DNA from: Streptomyces cadmiisoli
GTDB lineage: Bacteria; Actinomycetota; Actinomycetes; Streptomycetales; Streptomycetaceae
Direction of reading: 5' to 3'
Length of the DNA: 64,000 nt
Assembly (NCBI RefSeq): GCF_003261055.1
Contig: NZ_CP030073.1
Location: 3,224,001-3,288,000 of the forward strand
Made by a program: the position numbers and the translations under genes. A model generated the notes under the pieces. It had not been told where the DNA came from, ran no database searches, and was given only the letters and a program-made list of their open reading frames with translations. This document shows, in pieces, positions 45,366-54,949 of this stretch. Each line of letters opens with the position of its first letter. Position 1 is the first letter of the stretch.

Positions 45366-45644
45366 TCAGAGCCTGGGCGCGAGAATCTCACCCGTGTTCA
45401 CGTCGCGTACCGTGATCGCCTCCATGGGGCAGATCTCGGCGGCGTCGACCACCCGGGCGTCCGGCTCGGTCAGTTCCGCCACCGCACGGGCCCGTCCGGC
45501 GTCCAGGCGCAGCCGGCCGTGCGCGGTCGCCAGGCACAGCCCGGAGCCGGCGCAGGCGAGCCGGTCGACCTCGAGACGCCACTGGCCCCGGTCCGGTGCC
45601 GGGGTCCCGCTCGTCGCGGCGGGGCGGGACGGCACCGGGGTCAC
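45366..45644 (-). CDS. [3Fe-4S]-type ferredoxin
   Basis: 92 residues from GTG 45644, which overlaps the P450 copy 2 stop (GTGA). Cluster ligands lie in LACAGSGLCLAT and the C-terminal EICPMEAI, the three-cysteine pattern of Streptomyces P450 ferredoxins. It delivers electrons to the adjacent P450 and probably to P450 copy 1. Confidence 0.9.
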   Translation of the reverse strand: MTPVPSRPAATSGTPAPDRGQWRLEVDRLACAGSGLCLATAHGRLRLDAGRARAVAELTEPDARVVDAAEICPMEAITVRDVNTGEILAPRL

Positions 45645-46855
45645 CACTCCACCAGAAGGGATTCGGGGGCCCGTGCGATGAGTCCGGGCTTCCACGGGAC
45701 GTCGTCCACCGCGCCCGCGAGCCGCAGGCCGGGGAAGCGGTCCAGCAGTCCGCCGATCGCCGCCTTGAGTTCGGCGCGGGCGAGGGCGGCCCCGAGGCAG
45801 TAGTGGATGCCGTGGCCGAATCCGAGGTGCGGGTTGCGCTCCCGGTCGAAGCGGATGGCCTCCGGGTCGTCGAAGACGCGTTCGTCGCGGTCGCCCGCGG
45901 CCCGCTGGAAGATGACGGTCTCGCCTTTTCGGATCAGTACGCCGCCGACCTCGACGTCCTCGGAGGCGCGGCGCGGGAAACTGCCCGTCGAGCGGAGCGG
46001 AATGACGCGCAGCATCTCCTCGATGGCCGGGTCGAGCAGGGCGCGGTCGGCGAGGAGACGCGCGTAGAGGTCGCGCTGGGCGAGCAGCAGGAACGACACG
46101 TTGGAGATCATGCTGAGCGATGTCTCGTGGCCGGCCATGAGGATGCCGATCCCGGTGCGGACGGCCTCCACCTCGGTCATGTGGCCGGCGTCCAGCGCCT
46201 CGATGAGGACCGAGATCAGGTCGTCGGAGGGGCTGGCGCGGCGGAGGGAGATCAGTTTGCGCAGGAACTGCTCCAGGCCGTCCCGGGCGGCGTTCACCTC
46301 TTCCCTGGTGTGGGCGGAGGTGGCGACGAACACATCGGAGTACCGGCGGAACTCCGCCCGCTCCTCGTAGGGGACGCCGAACAGCTCCACGATCATGCGG
46401 ACCGGAAGCGGAACCGCCAGCCGCTGCACGAGATCGCCGGGCGGGCCGGCCGCCTCCATCGCGTCGAGTTCGGTGGTGACCAGTTCCCGCATGCGGTCGG
46501 TGAGGTCGGAGACGATGCGCGGCCGGAACGCGTGCGCGACGATCTTGCGCATCTTCCCGTGGTCCGGCGGGTCCATGCTCAGCAGGTTCCCCGGGCGCAG
46601 CGGCAGCGGCGTCACCCGCGCGGTGTCGGGTTCGGTCGCGGCGCGGGAGCTGAACCGGGGGTCGGCGAGGAACTCCTTGATCTCGTGGTAGCCGGTGATC
46701 AGCCAGGCCTCACCGCCGTAGGGCATGGTCACCCGGGACACCGGTGCCGTCCGGCACAGCTCCATGTAACGGGGATTCAGATCCAGCCGGACCACGGGAC
46801 CGAAAGGGTATTGCTCGGGCCGGGCAGTGTCGTGGGCCGCATCCGTGACGGTCAC
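45641..46855 (-). CDS. Cytochrome P450, copy 2
   Basis: 404 residues, GTG start with AAGGGGG upstream. I-helix LMAGHETSLS and heme loop FGHGIHYCLG are canonical. Paired with the ferredoxin. Substrate not predictable; hydroxylation or coupling of the aromatic core is likely. Confidence 0.93.
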   Translation of the reverse strand: MTVTDAAHDTARPEQYPFGPVVRLDLNPRYMELCRTAPVSRVTMPYGGEAWLITGYHEIKEFLADPRFSSRAATEPDTARVTPLPLRPGNLLSMDPPDHGKMRKIVAHAFRPRIVSDLTDRMRELVTTELDAMEAAGPPGDLVQRLAVPLPVRMIVELFGVPYEERAEFRRYSDVFVATSAHTREEVNAARDGLEQFLRKLISLRRASPSDDLISVLIEALDAGHMTEVEAVRTGIGILMAGHETSLSMISNVSFLLLAQRDLYARLLADRALLDPAIEEMLRVIPLRSTGSFPRRASEDVEVGGVLIRKGETVIFQRAAGDRDERVFDDPEAIRFDRERNPHLGFGHGIHYCLGAALARAELKAAIGGLLDRFPGLRLAGAVDDVPWKPGLIARAPESLLVEW

Positions 46856-47208
46856 GGTTTCCCCCTTCTGTGAAATCGTCCGCCGCCTACGGAAAATGTG
46901 ATCCGGGACACTCGGGTCGAGGTATCTCGACGCGTCACCCGCGCGCGGGTCCGCGGAATTCCGCCGGCAAGGGCGATGAGGTCGAACGAAAAGCGATTCA
47001 GCAGGTCTGGCCGGTCGTCGGTCAGCGGCACCGCGACCGCGTCGTACCCAGCCTGTCGCTCGGGGATCGTCTCACAGAAACCAGGGGCCGGAAGGCGTTC
47101 GAAATCGAGGCTCGCATTCCGCATGAGCGCCGGTATTCAACATTCAACGAAAAGCGGCGGGCGGCGCCCGGTCGGGCGTCACCCGCCGCGGCGGCGTGGG
47201 CGGTTGTG
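46856..47208. other. Gap between P450 copy 2 and the ABC permease
   Basis: 353 bp. It holds the ABC-operon terminator at 47154-47189. A 90-codon frame (46852-47124) ends in a GTGA overlap with the P450 start but has mixed coding bias and no homology I can see; I do not call it. Confidence 0.4.
47154..47189 (-). terminator. Rho-independent terminator after the ABC transporter operon
   Basis: GCGGCGGG pairs with CCCGCCGC, with an inner stem GCCC/GGGC; on the minus strand the stem is followed by TTTTCGTT, about 20 bp past the permease stop. Confidence 0.82.
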
Positions 47209-48066
47209 TCACCTGCGGGCGTACAGCCGCATCGTGACCGGGCCGAAGACGAACAGCAGCAGCGCCGCCCAGCCCAGGACCCAGGCGATCTCCGACGCCG
47301 GCCGGTCGCCGGCCATCAGGGAGCGCACCGCCTCGCACAGATGGGAGACCGGGCTGTTGTTCACGAACGCCTGCAACCAGCCGGGCATGGTCCGCGGGTC
47401 GACGAAGACATTGCTCAGGAAGGACAGCGGGAAGATCACCATCATCGACACCCCCATCACCGACTTCTCGGTGCGCAGCAGCAGACCGAACATGGTCCAC
47501 ACCCAGGAGAAGGCGAAGCTGAACACCAGCAGCAGGGCCACCCCCGCCAGTACCCCGAGGACACCGCCGTCCGGCCGGAAGCCGAGGATCAGACCCACCG
47601 TCAGGATCACCACGGAGGCGACGGTGTAGCGGAGCATGTCGCCCAGCAGGTAGCCGACCATCGGGGCGGGCCGCCAGATCGGCAGGGTCTTGAAGCGGTC
47701 GAACACGCCCTTGGCGATGTCCACGTTGATGGAGATGCCCGTGTACATCGTCGTCATGATGATCGACATCACCAGGATGCCGGGCAGCAGGAACTGGATG
47801 TACTCCTCGGTGGAACCGGCCAGGGCCCCGCCGAAGAGATACGTGAACATCAGCACGAACATGATCGGCATCGCGGTCACGTCGAACAGCTGCTCCGGCA
47901 GATGCTTGATCTTCAGCATCGCCCGCCAGCCGAAGGCGGTGGAGGCGGCGGCCGCGCCGGCCCTCGGCCGCGCTCCGGCCGGGGCGACCAGCAGTTCGGC
48001 CAGGGACTCGGAGGAGACCCGGACGGGCCCGTCGGCACGGTCGTCGGTCTTGGTCGCGGTGGTCAT
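47209..48066 (-). CDS. ABC-2 type drug efflux permease (DrrB-like)
   Basis: 285 residues with six predicted membrane segments after a 50-residue cytosolic leader, and the ABC-2 region [21 protein letters not shown]. Pairs with the ATPase gene through an ATGA overlap. Exporter and likely self-resistance determinant. Confidence 0.92.
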   Translation of the reverse strand: MTTATKTDDRADGPVRVSSESLAELLVAPAGARPRAGAAAASTAFGWRAMLKIKHLPEQLFDVTAMPIMFVLMFTYLFGGALAGSTEEYIQFLLPGILVMSIIMTTMYTGISINVDIAKGVFDRFKTLPIWRPAPMVGYLLGDMLRYTVASVVILTVGLILGFRPDGGVLGVLAGVALLLVFSFAFSWVWTMFGLLLRTEKSVMGVSMMVIFPLSFLSNVFVDPRTMPGWLQAFVNNSPVSHLCEAVRSLMAGDRPASEIAWVLGWAALLLFVFGPVTMRLYARR

Positions 48067-49067
48067 GCGATGGCCTCCTGAACGGTACGGCCGCTGCCGG
48101 GGGCGTCGTCGGTCAGGGCGAGGAAGACTTCGTCGAGGCTCGGCTGCCCCAGGGAGAAGGTGTCGACGGAGATGCCGGCCCGGGCCAGTTCCGCCAGGGC
48201 GCGCGAGGCCCGCTCCGCCGCACCGGAACCGTCGGTCCCGGTCAGCCGGGCGGTGAGGGCGACCGGGTCGGGTTCGAGCGTCACGGGCGCGTCGTCCAGG
48301 GCCAGGCGCAGCAGCTTCTCGGCTTCGGGGCGTTGCGCCGCGTCGCGCAGCCGCAGATGCACCGAACCGGCGCCCACGGAGGCCTTGAGCTCCCCCTTGG
48401 TGCCCTCGGCGATCACCCGGCCGCTGTCGATCACCGCGATCCGCCCGGCCAGTTGATCGGCCTCGTCCAGGTACTGGGTGGTGAGCAGCACCGTGGTGCC
48501 CTGGGCGACGATCGCCCGCACGATCTCCCACACGTGGTTGCGGCTGCGCGGGTCGAGGCCCGTGGTGGGCTCGTCGAGGAAGAGCAGATCGGGGGTGTTG
48601 AGGATGGACGCCGCGATGTCGAGCCGGCGCCGCATGCCGCCGGAGTACGTCTTCACCTGCCGGTCGGCCGCCTCGGTCAGGACGAAGGCCTCCAGCATCT
48701 GCGCGGCCCGCACCCGGGCACCGGACCTGCCGTGGCCGAGCAGCCGGCCGAGCAGGATCAGGTTCTCCGCGCCGGTCAGGTCCTCGTCCAGCGAGGCGTA
48801 CTGGCCGGTGAGGGAGACGCGGGAGCGGACCTCGTCCGCGTCCCGGACGACGTCCCGGCCGAACACCCGGGCCCGGCCGCCGTCGGGACGCAGCAGGGTC
48901 GCGAGCATCTTCACGAAGGTGGTCTTGCCCGCCCCGTTGGGTCCGAGGACGCCGTAGACCATGCCCTGGGGGATGACGAGATCGATGCCGTCGACGGCCC
49001 TCTTGTCCCCGTAGGTCTTCACCAGCCCCTCGGTCTCGATGGCAGGTGCCGAACTGTGCGCGGTCAT
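48063..49067 (-). CDS. ABC transporter ATPase (DrrA-like)
   Basis: 334 residues: Walker [10 protein letters not shown], signature [10 protein letters not shown], Walker [13 protein letters not shown], and the C-terminal extension with [19 protein letters not shown] typical of DrrA daunorubicin-type exporters. Together with the permease it exports the cluster product. Confidence 0.95.
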   Translation of the reverse strand: MTAHSSAPAIETEGLVKTYGDKRAVDGIDLVIPQGMVYGVLGPNGAGKTTFVKMLATLLRPDGGRARVFGRDVVRDADEVRSRVSLTGQYASLDEDLTGAENLILLGRLLGHGRSGARVRAAQMLEAFVLTEAADRQVKTYSGGMRRRLDIAASILNTPDLLFLDEPTTGLDPRSRNHVWEIVRAIVAQGTTVLLTTQYLDEADQLAGRIAVIDSGRVIAEGTKGELKASVGAGSVHLRLRDAAQRPEAEKLLRLALDDAPVTLEPDPVALTARLTGTDGSGAAERASRALAELARAGISVDTFSLGQPSLDEVFLALTDDAPGSGRTVQEAIA

Positions 49068-49154
49068 GGCGTCATCCCCCGTCGGGTCCTGGCTGTCGGG
49101 TCTTTCGTACGGCGCGGTCCGCCGTGGATCCTGTCGGTGCGAGCGCGCGGGTGG

Positions 49155-49451
49155 TCAGCCACGCGGGCCTCCCGGGGCCGTGTCGACGGCCGGTGAGGCC
49201 GGTGCCGGGCGGCCGCGCAGCCGCGCGACGGCGAGCAGCCCGCCGATGCCCGGGACGGCGGCGCGCCACCGGGCGCCGGAACCGGCCGCGGCCGGGGCCA
49301 TGCACGCGGCCCCGATGGTGACGAGGTACGCCGTGCCGTGCAGGGGCCCGACGAGCGAGGTGATCACCCGCAGGTGCACGGTGAACAGGTTCAGGAAGAG
49401 CAGAGCGAGGGAGGCCGCCTCGACAGCGGCGGCGATCCGCAGCGTACGCAC
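49155..49451 (-). CDS. DUF3817-like small membrane protein
   Basis: 98 residues, GTG start. Three hydrophobic segments and the motif GPLHGTAYL are typical of DUF3817. Divergent from the PadR gene across the PadR operator, so it is likely repressed by it. Function unknown. Confidence 0.65.
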   Translation of the reverse strand: MRTLRIAAAVEAASLALLFLNLFTVHLRVITSLVGPLHGTAYLVTIGAACMAPAAAGSGARWRAAVPGIGGLLAVARLRGRPAPASPAVDTAPGGPRG

Positions 49452-49525
49452 CGGGTCACGCTCCCGCGACGGAGCCGGTTGACAGCGCCTTGATCACTGG
49501 TGGGCCCTTTCGCCCTCGGCAATAT

Positions 49526-49574
49526 GTTGGCTGCCAATAGATAGCACACCAATACCCTCATTGTGTAGGCTGCC
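49526..49574. promoter_or_regulatory. Candidate PadR operator, copy 1
   Basis: The block GTTGGCTGCCAA, TAGCACAC and GTAGGCTGCC spans 49526-49574, immediately before the PadR start. The same block order recurs at 54950-55002 with a 4-bp longer centre. It is in the divergent DUF3817/PadR gap, where PadR autoregulation is usual. Confidence 0.62.
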
Positions 49575-49579
49575 GACTC

Positions 49580-49921
49580 ATGAGACAGGATGCGGTGCGC
49601 GGTCACCTGGACGGACTGCTGCTGGCCGTGCTCGAACCGGGCCCCCTGCACGGCTACGCGATCATCACGGCGGTGCAGCAGCGCAGCGGGGGCGCGCTCG
49701 AACTGCGCACGGGCACGATCTATCCCGCGCTCAACCGGCTGGAGCGGGTCGGCCTGCTGCGCAGCAGCTGGGAGTCCGCCGGTGAGCGCCGCAAGCGCTG
49801 CTACGAACTCACCGAAGCGGGACGGCGGACGCTGGCCCGCGAACGCACGGCGTGGCAGGAGTTCACCACCGCCATCGGCTCGGTCCTCAATCCCGTCTCG
49901 CCGCCCGGAGTGGTCACATGA
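49580..49921 (+). CDS. PadR-family transcriptional regulator
   Basis: 113 residues. Winged-helix DNA-binding region LHGYAIITAVQQRSGG, LRTGTIYPALNRLERVGLL, and RCYELTEAGRR, the PadR core; length fits the short PadR group. Regulates by ligand-relieved repression; here of its own operon, the DUF3817 gene and the membrane gene at 54411, from the shared operator. ATGA coupling to the next gene. Confidence 0.92.
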   Translation: MRQDAVRGHLDGLLLAVLEPGPLHGYAIITAVQQRSGGALELRTGTIYPALNRLERVGLLRSSWESAGERRKRCYELTEAGRRTLARERTAWQEFTTAIGSVLNPVSPPGVVT

Positions 49922-50607
49922 GCGCCGTCACCCCGCAGACCGATCCCATCGACGACTACGTCTCCGCCCTGGCCGCCGCCCTGCACGGCCCGGAGCGGAC
50001 CAAGGCGCGCATGGTGGCCGAGGTGCGCGAGGGCCTCACGGACGCGGTGTCGGAACGCACCCGCGCGGGACTGACCTACCAGCACGCGGCCGACGAGGCG
50101 GTGCAGGAGTTCGGCAGCGCGGACGAGCTGGTGGGCAGCTGGCAGCGTGAGCTGACCATCGCCCAAGCCCGGCACACCGCGCGGGCCGTCGCGCTCACCA
50201 TCCCCTTCGTGATCGCCTGCTGGTTCCTGGTCCGGCAGGCCGGCACCGACCAGACCTGGCAACTGCCGCGCACGGCCCAGCTGCTGGCGGTCAACCTCGC
50301 CGGTGTGTCGGCCGTCGCCGCACTGCTCTCCGCCGCCACGCTGGCGGCCACCGGCACGCTCGCCCGCTGGCTGCCCACGCCTGACCGGCTGCCGCTGACC
50401 GTCGCCTGGGCGGCCACCGTCGCCAGCCTGTCCATGGCCGTCGCCACCCTGGCGCTCGCCATCGCCGCCGCCCTGGGCACCAACTGGCTGCTGCTCGCGT
50501 TCGCCGGGGCCCTCGCCGCCACCTCGCACGCGCTGGTGGCGGGTTCGGCACGGTCCTGCCGGCACTGTGCGCGCCTGACGGTCACGGACGGCCGCGGCGA
50601 CGGCTGA
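49918..50607 (+). CDS. PadR-partner membrane protein (permease-prefix/HAAS domain)
   Basis: 229 residues. N-terminal soluble domain IDDYVSALAAALHGPERTKARMVAEVREGL is the permease-prefix/HAAS type, followed by four hydrophobic segments between about residues 85 and 210. Such genes follow PadR genes and act as partners or sensors. Start overlaps the PadR stop. Confidence 0.8.
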   Translation: MSAVTPQTDPIDDYVSALAAALHGPERTKARMVAEVREGLTDAVSERTRAGLTYQHAADEAVQEFGSADELVGSWQRELTIAQARHTARAVALTIPFVIACWFLVRQAGTDQTWQLPRTAQLLAVNLAGVSAVAALLSAATLAATGTLARWLPTPDRLPLTVAWAATVASLSMAVATLALAIAAALGTNWLLLAFAGALAATSHALVAGSARSCRHCARLTVTDGRGDG

Positions 50608-50647
50608 CGGCACCGTCCGCGACGCGCCGCCCCCGCGAACAGCGCGG

Positions 50648-50687
50648 CCGCCGCCGCACCGGGACATCGCACCCGGCGCGACGGCGG
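50648..50687. terminator. Terminator between convergent genes
   Basis: 16-bp inverted repeat beginning CCGCCGCCGCACCGGG and closing at 50672-50687 with two mismatches, both G-U compatible, around an 8-base loop. Lies between the HAAS protein gene and the antiporter. Confidence 0.72.
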
Positions 50688-50702
50688 CACCCTCGGCACG
50701 CG

Positions 50703-52022
50703 TCATCCGTACGCCTTCTCGCGGAGCGCCTCCTCCGGGGTCTCCTCGATCCGCTTCATGGCCATCGTGAGGATCGGCGGAGCCATCAGCGAGGTGACGA
50801 CCGCGATCAGGACGATGATGGTGTACGTCTCGGTGGTCAGCACCCCGAGCCGCAGTCCCGCCATCGCGATGACGACCTCGACGACGCCCCGGGCGTTCAT
50901 CCCCGCCCCCAGCGCCAGCCCCTCCCACCGGGACAGCCGGCTGAGCCGGGCGCCGGCGTAGGCACCGGCGAACTTGCCCAGCACGGCCACGAAGAGCAGC
51001 AGGAACGCCGCGCCCAGCACCTCGGGATCGGCCAGCCCCGTCAGATCCATCCGCAGTCCCGCGGCGGCGAAGAAGACGGGCGCGAACACCCTCAGCACCA
51101 CCGTGCGCAGCGCGGCCAGCCGGCCCGGTGCGAGCTGTCCGGTGGAGCTGATGACGATGCCGCACACAAAGGCACCGAACATGGGCTCCTGCTTCAGCGC
51201 GTGCGCCGCTGCGGCGGACAGCAGCAGCATCACGACCACCGCGGCGACCGTGGATCCCGGATCGGACGACCGTGCCGTCCTGCGCAGCACCGCCCCGACG
51301 GCCGCGCGGCCCACGGTGGCGGCCAGTACCAGGAAGACCAGCAACGAGGCGAACGCCAGGCCCGCGTGACCGAGCGTCAGGCCGGTGGTGGCCAGCGCCG
51401 TCACCATCGACAGCAGGAACCACGCCACGGTGTCGTCGATCGTTCCCGCCGTCATGATGAGCTGCCCCATGTTGCGGTTGAGCAGTCCCATGTCGGACAG
51501 GGTCTTGGCGATGACGGGCAGCGCGCTGACGCACATCGCCACCCCGAGGAACAACGCGAACACCCCGCGGTCCACGTCCGCCGGCAGCAGCTTGTCCGGC
51601 AGCAGGTAGGCGACGCCGATGCCCATGGCCAGCGGTACGAGGAGTCCGCCCAGGCTCACCTGGAGGGCCGTCCGGCCCTCCCGGCGGATCAGTCCGAGGT
51701 GGAGCTGGGTCCCGGTGACGCCGACCAGGAGCAGCAGACCGATCTGGCTGAACGCGTCCAGGAGGTGGAACTGGTCCGCTTCCTTGGGGAACAGCCAGTC
51801 GGTCAGCGCCGGGGCCGCCCACTCCAGGAGCGAGGGCCCCAGCAGGACGCCGACCATCAACTCGCCCACCACGGCGGGCATCCCCCATCGCCCGGCCAGC
51901 CGGCCGAGCAGCAGCGCGAGCGCGAGCAGCACACCGACCTGGAGCAGGAGCAGCAGCAGCGGGTGCGCGCCGAGGGGCGCCACGGGTGCCGCCAGGACGG
52001 ACGGCGCCGCCCCGTACGGCAT
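50703..52022 (-). CDS. CPA2-family cation/proton antiporter
   Basis: 439 residues from ATG 52022, sharing one base with the methyltransferase stop. About twelve membrane segments; motifs VGELMVGVLLGP, MCVSALPVIAKTL and GTIDDTVAWFLL are typical of KefB/NapA-type antiporters. In antibiotic clusters these give self-protection or export (as in several Na+/H+-antiporter linked aminoglycoside and anthracycline clusters). Coupled to the methyltransferase. Confidence 0.88.
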   Translation of the reverse strand: MPYGAAPSVLAAPVAPLGAHPLLLLLLQVGVLLALALLLGRLAGRWGMPAVVGELMVGVLLGPSLLEWAAPALTDWLFPKEADQFHLLDAFSQIGLLLLVGVTGTQLHLGLIRREGRTALQVSLGGLLVPLAMGIGVAYLLPDKLLPADVDRGVFALFLGVAMCVSALPVIAKTLSDMGLLNRNMGQLIMTAGTIDDTVAWFLLSMVTALATTGLTLGHAGLAFASLLVFLVLAATVGRAAVGAVLRRTARSSDPGSTVAAVVVMLLLSAAAAHALKQEPMFGAFVCGIVISSTGQLAPGRLAALRTVVLRVFAPVFFAAAGLRMDLTGLADPEVLGAAFLLLFVAVLGKFAGAYAGARLSRLSRWEGLALGAGMNARGVVEVVIAMAGLRLGVLTTETYTIIVLIAVVTSLMAPPILTMAMKRIEETPEEALREKAYG

Positions 52023-52936
52023 CACCGGCCCTCGGCGGGCGCCTGGTACAGAGCCTGCCAGTACCAGGTGAAGGGCGCGGCCCACTCGTCCGCGACGCAG
52101 CTCCAGCTCTCGTGCGGGCGGTAGGCCACCACGAACTTGCGGGCCTGCTCGCGCACCGCGCGGTTGTCGTGGACGTCGATGACGTCGGTCAGCAGTCCCG
52201 CGTCCAGGGCGCGGGCGATGGCGGCCTCACCACGGGCGTGGTCGTCGAGGCTCTTGTCCATGTATTTGCCGACGGGGTTGTTGGTGTAGAAGTTCCGGCC
52301 GCGCTCGGCAATGAGCGAGAGGTAGTACCGGACGGTCTTGACGTCCATTTCAGCGAGGGAGTCGATGTTGATGCAGAGATCGAATTCCGCGTCGCCCAGG
52401 GATGCCTCGATCTCATCGATGGGAATGAACGTGATCTTCTTGAACTCCTCGTCCGGGAGCACCGCCCGCAGGTATTTGCGGGAAAGCGCCATCGTGGTCG
52501 GGAGATCGATGATCGTGTAGGCGGCGATGTCCTTGTTCGACATCAGCGTGTGACAGGTCCGGCCGTATCCGGCGCCGATCTCCAGAACGCGTCCGCCGTC
52601 GAGATCGACGTTCTTCTCGATGAACTCCAGATCGCTGACGGCCCGCAGGTAGTCCAGGTCGACGGACTCCCCGTCGTACGTGACCGCGTACGGCCGGCCG
52701 AGGTCGCGCCCGCTGATGCGGCGCAGCCGGTCCCAGTTGTCCGCGCTGAGCTGTCCGGCCAGGTTGTAGATGAGCGTCTTCAGATACCGGACGCCGTTCG
52801 TGCGCACATCGAAGTAGGTCAGCCGGTAGTTGACCTGGCTCGTCTTGAAATCGGCGAGGTCACCGATCAGTTCCTCATTGACCTCGTTTTCCCCGATGTA
52901 TTTCCAGAGCTCGTTCACCTGCGGCTTGAAACCCAT
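52022..52936 (-). CDS. Putative sugar O-methyltransferase
   Basis: 304 residues. SAM-binding motif I VLEIGAGYGRTCHTL in the middle, then TIIDLPTTMAL, of the putative sugar O-methyltransferase group seen in antibiotic clusters; the long N-terminal helical segment (WKYIGENEVNEELI) also fits. It probably methylates a hydroxyl of the amino-deoxyhexose. The gene stands just before the antiporter and after a terminator, so with its own promoter in 52937-53010. Confidence 0.82.
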   Translation of the reverse strand: MGFKPQVNELWKYIGENEVNEELIGDLADFKTSQVNYRLTYFDVRTNGVRYLKTLIYNLAGQLSADNWDRLRRISGRDLGRPYAVTYDGESVDLDYLRAVSDLEFIEKNVDLDGGRVLEIGAGYGRTCHTLMSNKDIAAYTIIDLPTTMALSRKYLRAVLPDEEFKKITFIPIDEIEASLGDAEFDLCINIDSLAEMDVKTVRYYLSLIAERGRNFYTNNPVGKYMDKSLDDHARGEAAIARALDAGLLTDVIDVHDNRAVREQARKFVVAYRPHESWSCVADEWAAPFTWYWQALYQAPAEGR

Positions 52937-53010
52937 TGAATACCTTCCCCGAGTTGCGTCCGACTCGTTGGAGAATATGGCTCGGGAATCAGCGGTGACA
53001 AGATTGAACG

Positions 53011-53048
53011 GAGCGCCCGGACGGTTTTCGGTAACCGTCCGGGCGCTC
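53011..53048 (-). terminator. Terminator after the BBE oxidase gene
   Basis: Perfect 16-bp inverted repeat GAGCGCCCGGACGGTT / AACCGTCCGGGCGCTC with a 6-base loop TTCGGT, 12 bp past the oxidase stop. Confidence 0.9.
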
Positions 53049-53059
53049 TCCTTCGTAAA

Positions 53060-54355
53060 TCAGCTCCGGCCGCGCGGGCCCACGGTGAATCCCGGGCTGA
53101 CACCCACCGCCGCCGTACCGAACGGCTCCAGCGCCCAGCCGGGGTTGGCCTGGTCGTGGGCGGCGGCGGGGTGGGTGACGGAGACGCAGGGGTCGACCGG
53201 GGCCACGGCGGCGACCAGGTACCGGGCGTCGCGTCCCTGCACGGTGTCCGGGACGGTGGCCGGACGGGCGAGGGCGCCGCCGAGGTGACGGATGTTCACG
53301 ATCACCATGGTGGGTCCGTCCAGCCGCGCCAGGTTCTCCAGGGCCGTCGTGTCGAGGGCGTCGACCAGCAGGTTCTCACCGATGTACGGGCCGGGGTTGT
53401 CGGGTTCGGCGTGCACCCGCTCGTACTCGGCGAACGGCATCGGCGCCAGGGTGTCCTCGATCGGCGGGGCGACCCTGCGCAGCGGGGCCACCAGCCGGTC
53501 GGCCTCCTCCCGCGAGCCGCGCAGGGCGACCGCGACCCGGGCGATGCGCCGGCCGCGCAGCATGGGCGGCAGGTAGTCGAGGTCGGGGAACGACATCACC
53601 CGGAGCGTGGAGGTGAGTTCCTCGGGCAGGTCGGCGGTCCACTCCTGGAAGGCGTGCAGCACCGCCGGGTCGCCCTTGCTGCCCGTCGCGCCGATGTCGA
53701 AGGTGAGGCCGCCGCCCTGCAGCGGCCCCTCGGACAGCAGGCCGACCGTCATCCCGGTGACGACCTCCCCCCGCATCGGTCCGCTGCCGCGCAGATGGGC
53801 GAACCACTCGGCGTCGCGCGGGCCGACCTCCCGCTCCTCGCCCTCGTCGGTGACGACGGTGAAGGAGCGGACCAGATCGCTGGCCCAGCCGTCGGAGCGG
53901 GCCAGCAGGCTGATGCCGCCGCCCAGGGTGTAGCCGACGGCGCCGACGCAGCCCAGGCTGCCGCTGGGCGGGACCAGCCCGTGCGGTGCGGCGGCCGCCA
54001 GGACGTCGTTCCAGGTGGCGCCGCCGCCGACGCGGGCGGTGCGGGCCACGGGGTCGATCAGGACGCCGTTCATCCGGCGCAGCGTCACGACGACGCCCTC
54101 GTTCGCGGCGAAGCGCATGCCGTGACCGGTGTTGTGCACGGTGACCGGAACGCCGTGCTCACCGGCCAGGCGCAGCACGGTCCGCACGTCGGCGGCGTCC
54201 CGCGCACCCACCACCAGGTCCGGCTGGTGCCGCAGCCCGAGCTGGAAGCTGGCCAGTTCCTCGGTGAATCCGCTGTCGTCGGGCAGCAGCACCGGTCCCG
54301 CGACGGAATCGGCCAGGACTCCGGCGAGGGCGGAGGCTTCGTTCTCGATCGTCAT
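53060..54355 (-). CDS. FAD-linked oxidase of the BBE/PCMH family
   Basis: 431 residues from ATG 54355 (AAGGA upstream). N-terminal PCMH FAD domain with VTVHNTGHGM, whose His is the likely 8-alpha-histidyl flavin link, and LGGGISLLAR. The Cys of bicovalent BBE enzymes is not at its usual place in the block before LGGG, so a single link is likely. BBE-type oxidases perform C-C or C-O bond-forming oxidations and alcohol or sugar oxidation; either aromatic or sugar oxidation is possible here. Confidence 0.88.
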   Translation of the reverse strand: MTIENEASALAGVLADSVAGPVLLPDDSGFTEELASFQLGLRHQPDLVVGARDAADVRTVLRLAGEHGVPVTVHNTGHGMRFAANEGVVVTLRRMNGVLIDPVARTARVGGGATWNDVLAAAAPHGLVPPSGSLGCVGAVGYTLGGGISLLARSDGWASDLVRSFTVVTDEGEEREVGPRDAEWFAHLRGSGPMRGEVVTGMTVGLLSEGPLQGGGLTFDIGATGSKGDPAVLHAFQEWTADLPEELTSTLRVMSFPDLDYLPPMLRGRRIARVAVALRGSREEADRLVAPLRRVAPPIEDTLAPMPFAEYERVHAEPDNPGPYIGENLLVDALDTTALENLARLDGPTMVIVNIRHLGGALARPATVPDTVQGRDARYLVAAVAPVDPCVSVTHPAAAHDQANPGWALEPFGTAAVGVSPGFTVGPRGRS

Positions 54356-54410
54356 GTCTGTCCTTGTCCTCGACTGCGCGCGAAAGGGCGGTTCTGCGGG
54401 CGTACGGCGG

Positions 54411-54917
54411 TCAGGCACCGGTGGTGGAGCCGGGCCGGACGATCATCAGGACCACGACGACGGCCCAGAGCAGGTTGAAGATGCCGGTGACCATGGCCAG
54501 CCGGGCCGCGGCCGAGCGCGTGGCCTCCGCGGTGGCCGTGCCGACGGCCGTGCCGGTGCCCGCGGTGACGCCGGCGGGCTGGGCGAGCAGCCGCTCCTGG
54601 CCGGGCAGGATCGCCGCCAGCAGCAGGGCCGCGGCGATCGCGGTGAGGACGATCGAGACGATCAGCCAGGCGTCGCCCAGCACCCCCATCTGGGCGCCGG
54701 TGGCGATACCGAAGACCGGGACGGCGACGCCGACGACGGTGTACCCCCGGCAGATCCGGTGCAGCAGCGCGGCGGTGGCGGGGGTGCGCTCCTCGCCGCT
54801 CTGGTCCTCCCCGGTCTGCGGCTTGACGAAGCGGGGGAACATCGAGGCCGCGACCGTGATCGGCCCGATCGCCACGATCGCCGCCAGCACATGCACCGAG
54901 AGCAGCAGTTTGGTCAC
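54411..54917 (-). CDS. DUF2269-like membrane protein under the PadR operator
   Basis: 168 residues from GTG 54917; an upstream ATG at 54977 falls inside the operator. Four hydrophobic segments (KLLLSVHVLAAIVAIGP at the start, then three more) with conserved H and GP residues near the N-terminus, as in DUF2269-like proteins. 33 bp downstream of a copy of the PadR operator, so in the PadR regulon with the DUF3817 gene. Function unknown, perhaps membrane stress or resistance. Confidence 0.65.
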   Translation of the reverse strand: MTKLLLSVHVLAAIVAIGPITVAASMFPRFVKPQTGEDQSGEERTPATAALLHRICRGYTVVGVAVPVFGIATGAQMGVLGDAWLIVSIVLTAIAAALLLAAILPGQERLLAQPAGVTAGTGTAVGTATAEATRSAAARLAMVTGIFNLLWAVVVVLMIVRPGSTTGA

Positions 54918-54949
54918 CGGGGAGTCCCTTCTGGATTGCCTGCCAATAC

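Noticed and set aside
46852..47124. 90-codon minus frame ending in a GTGA overlap with P450 copy 2
   Set aside because: Third-position GC is only about 65-70 percent, with no ribosome site or recognisable sequence; the overlap can be chance.
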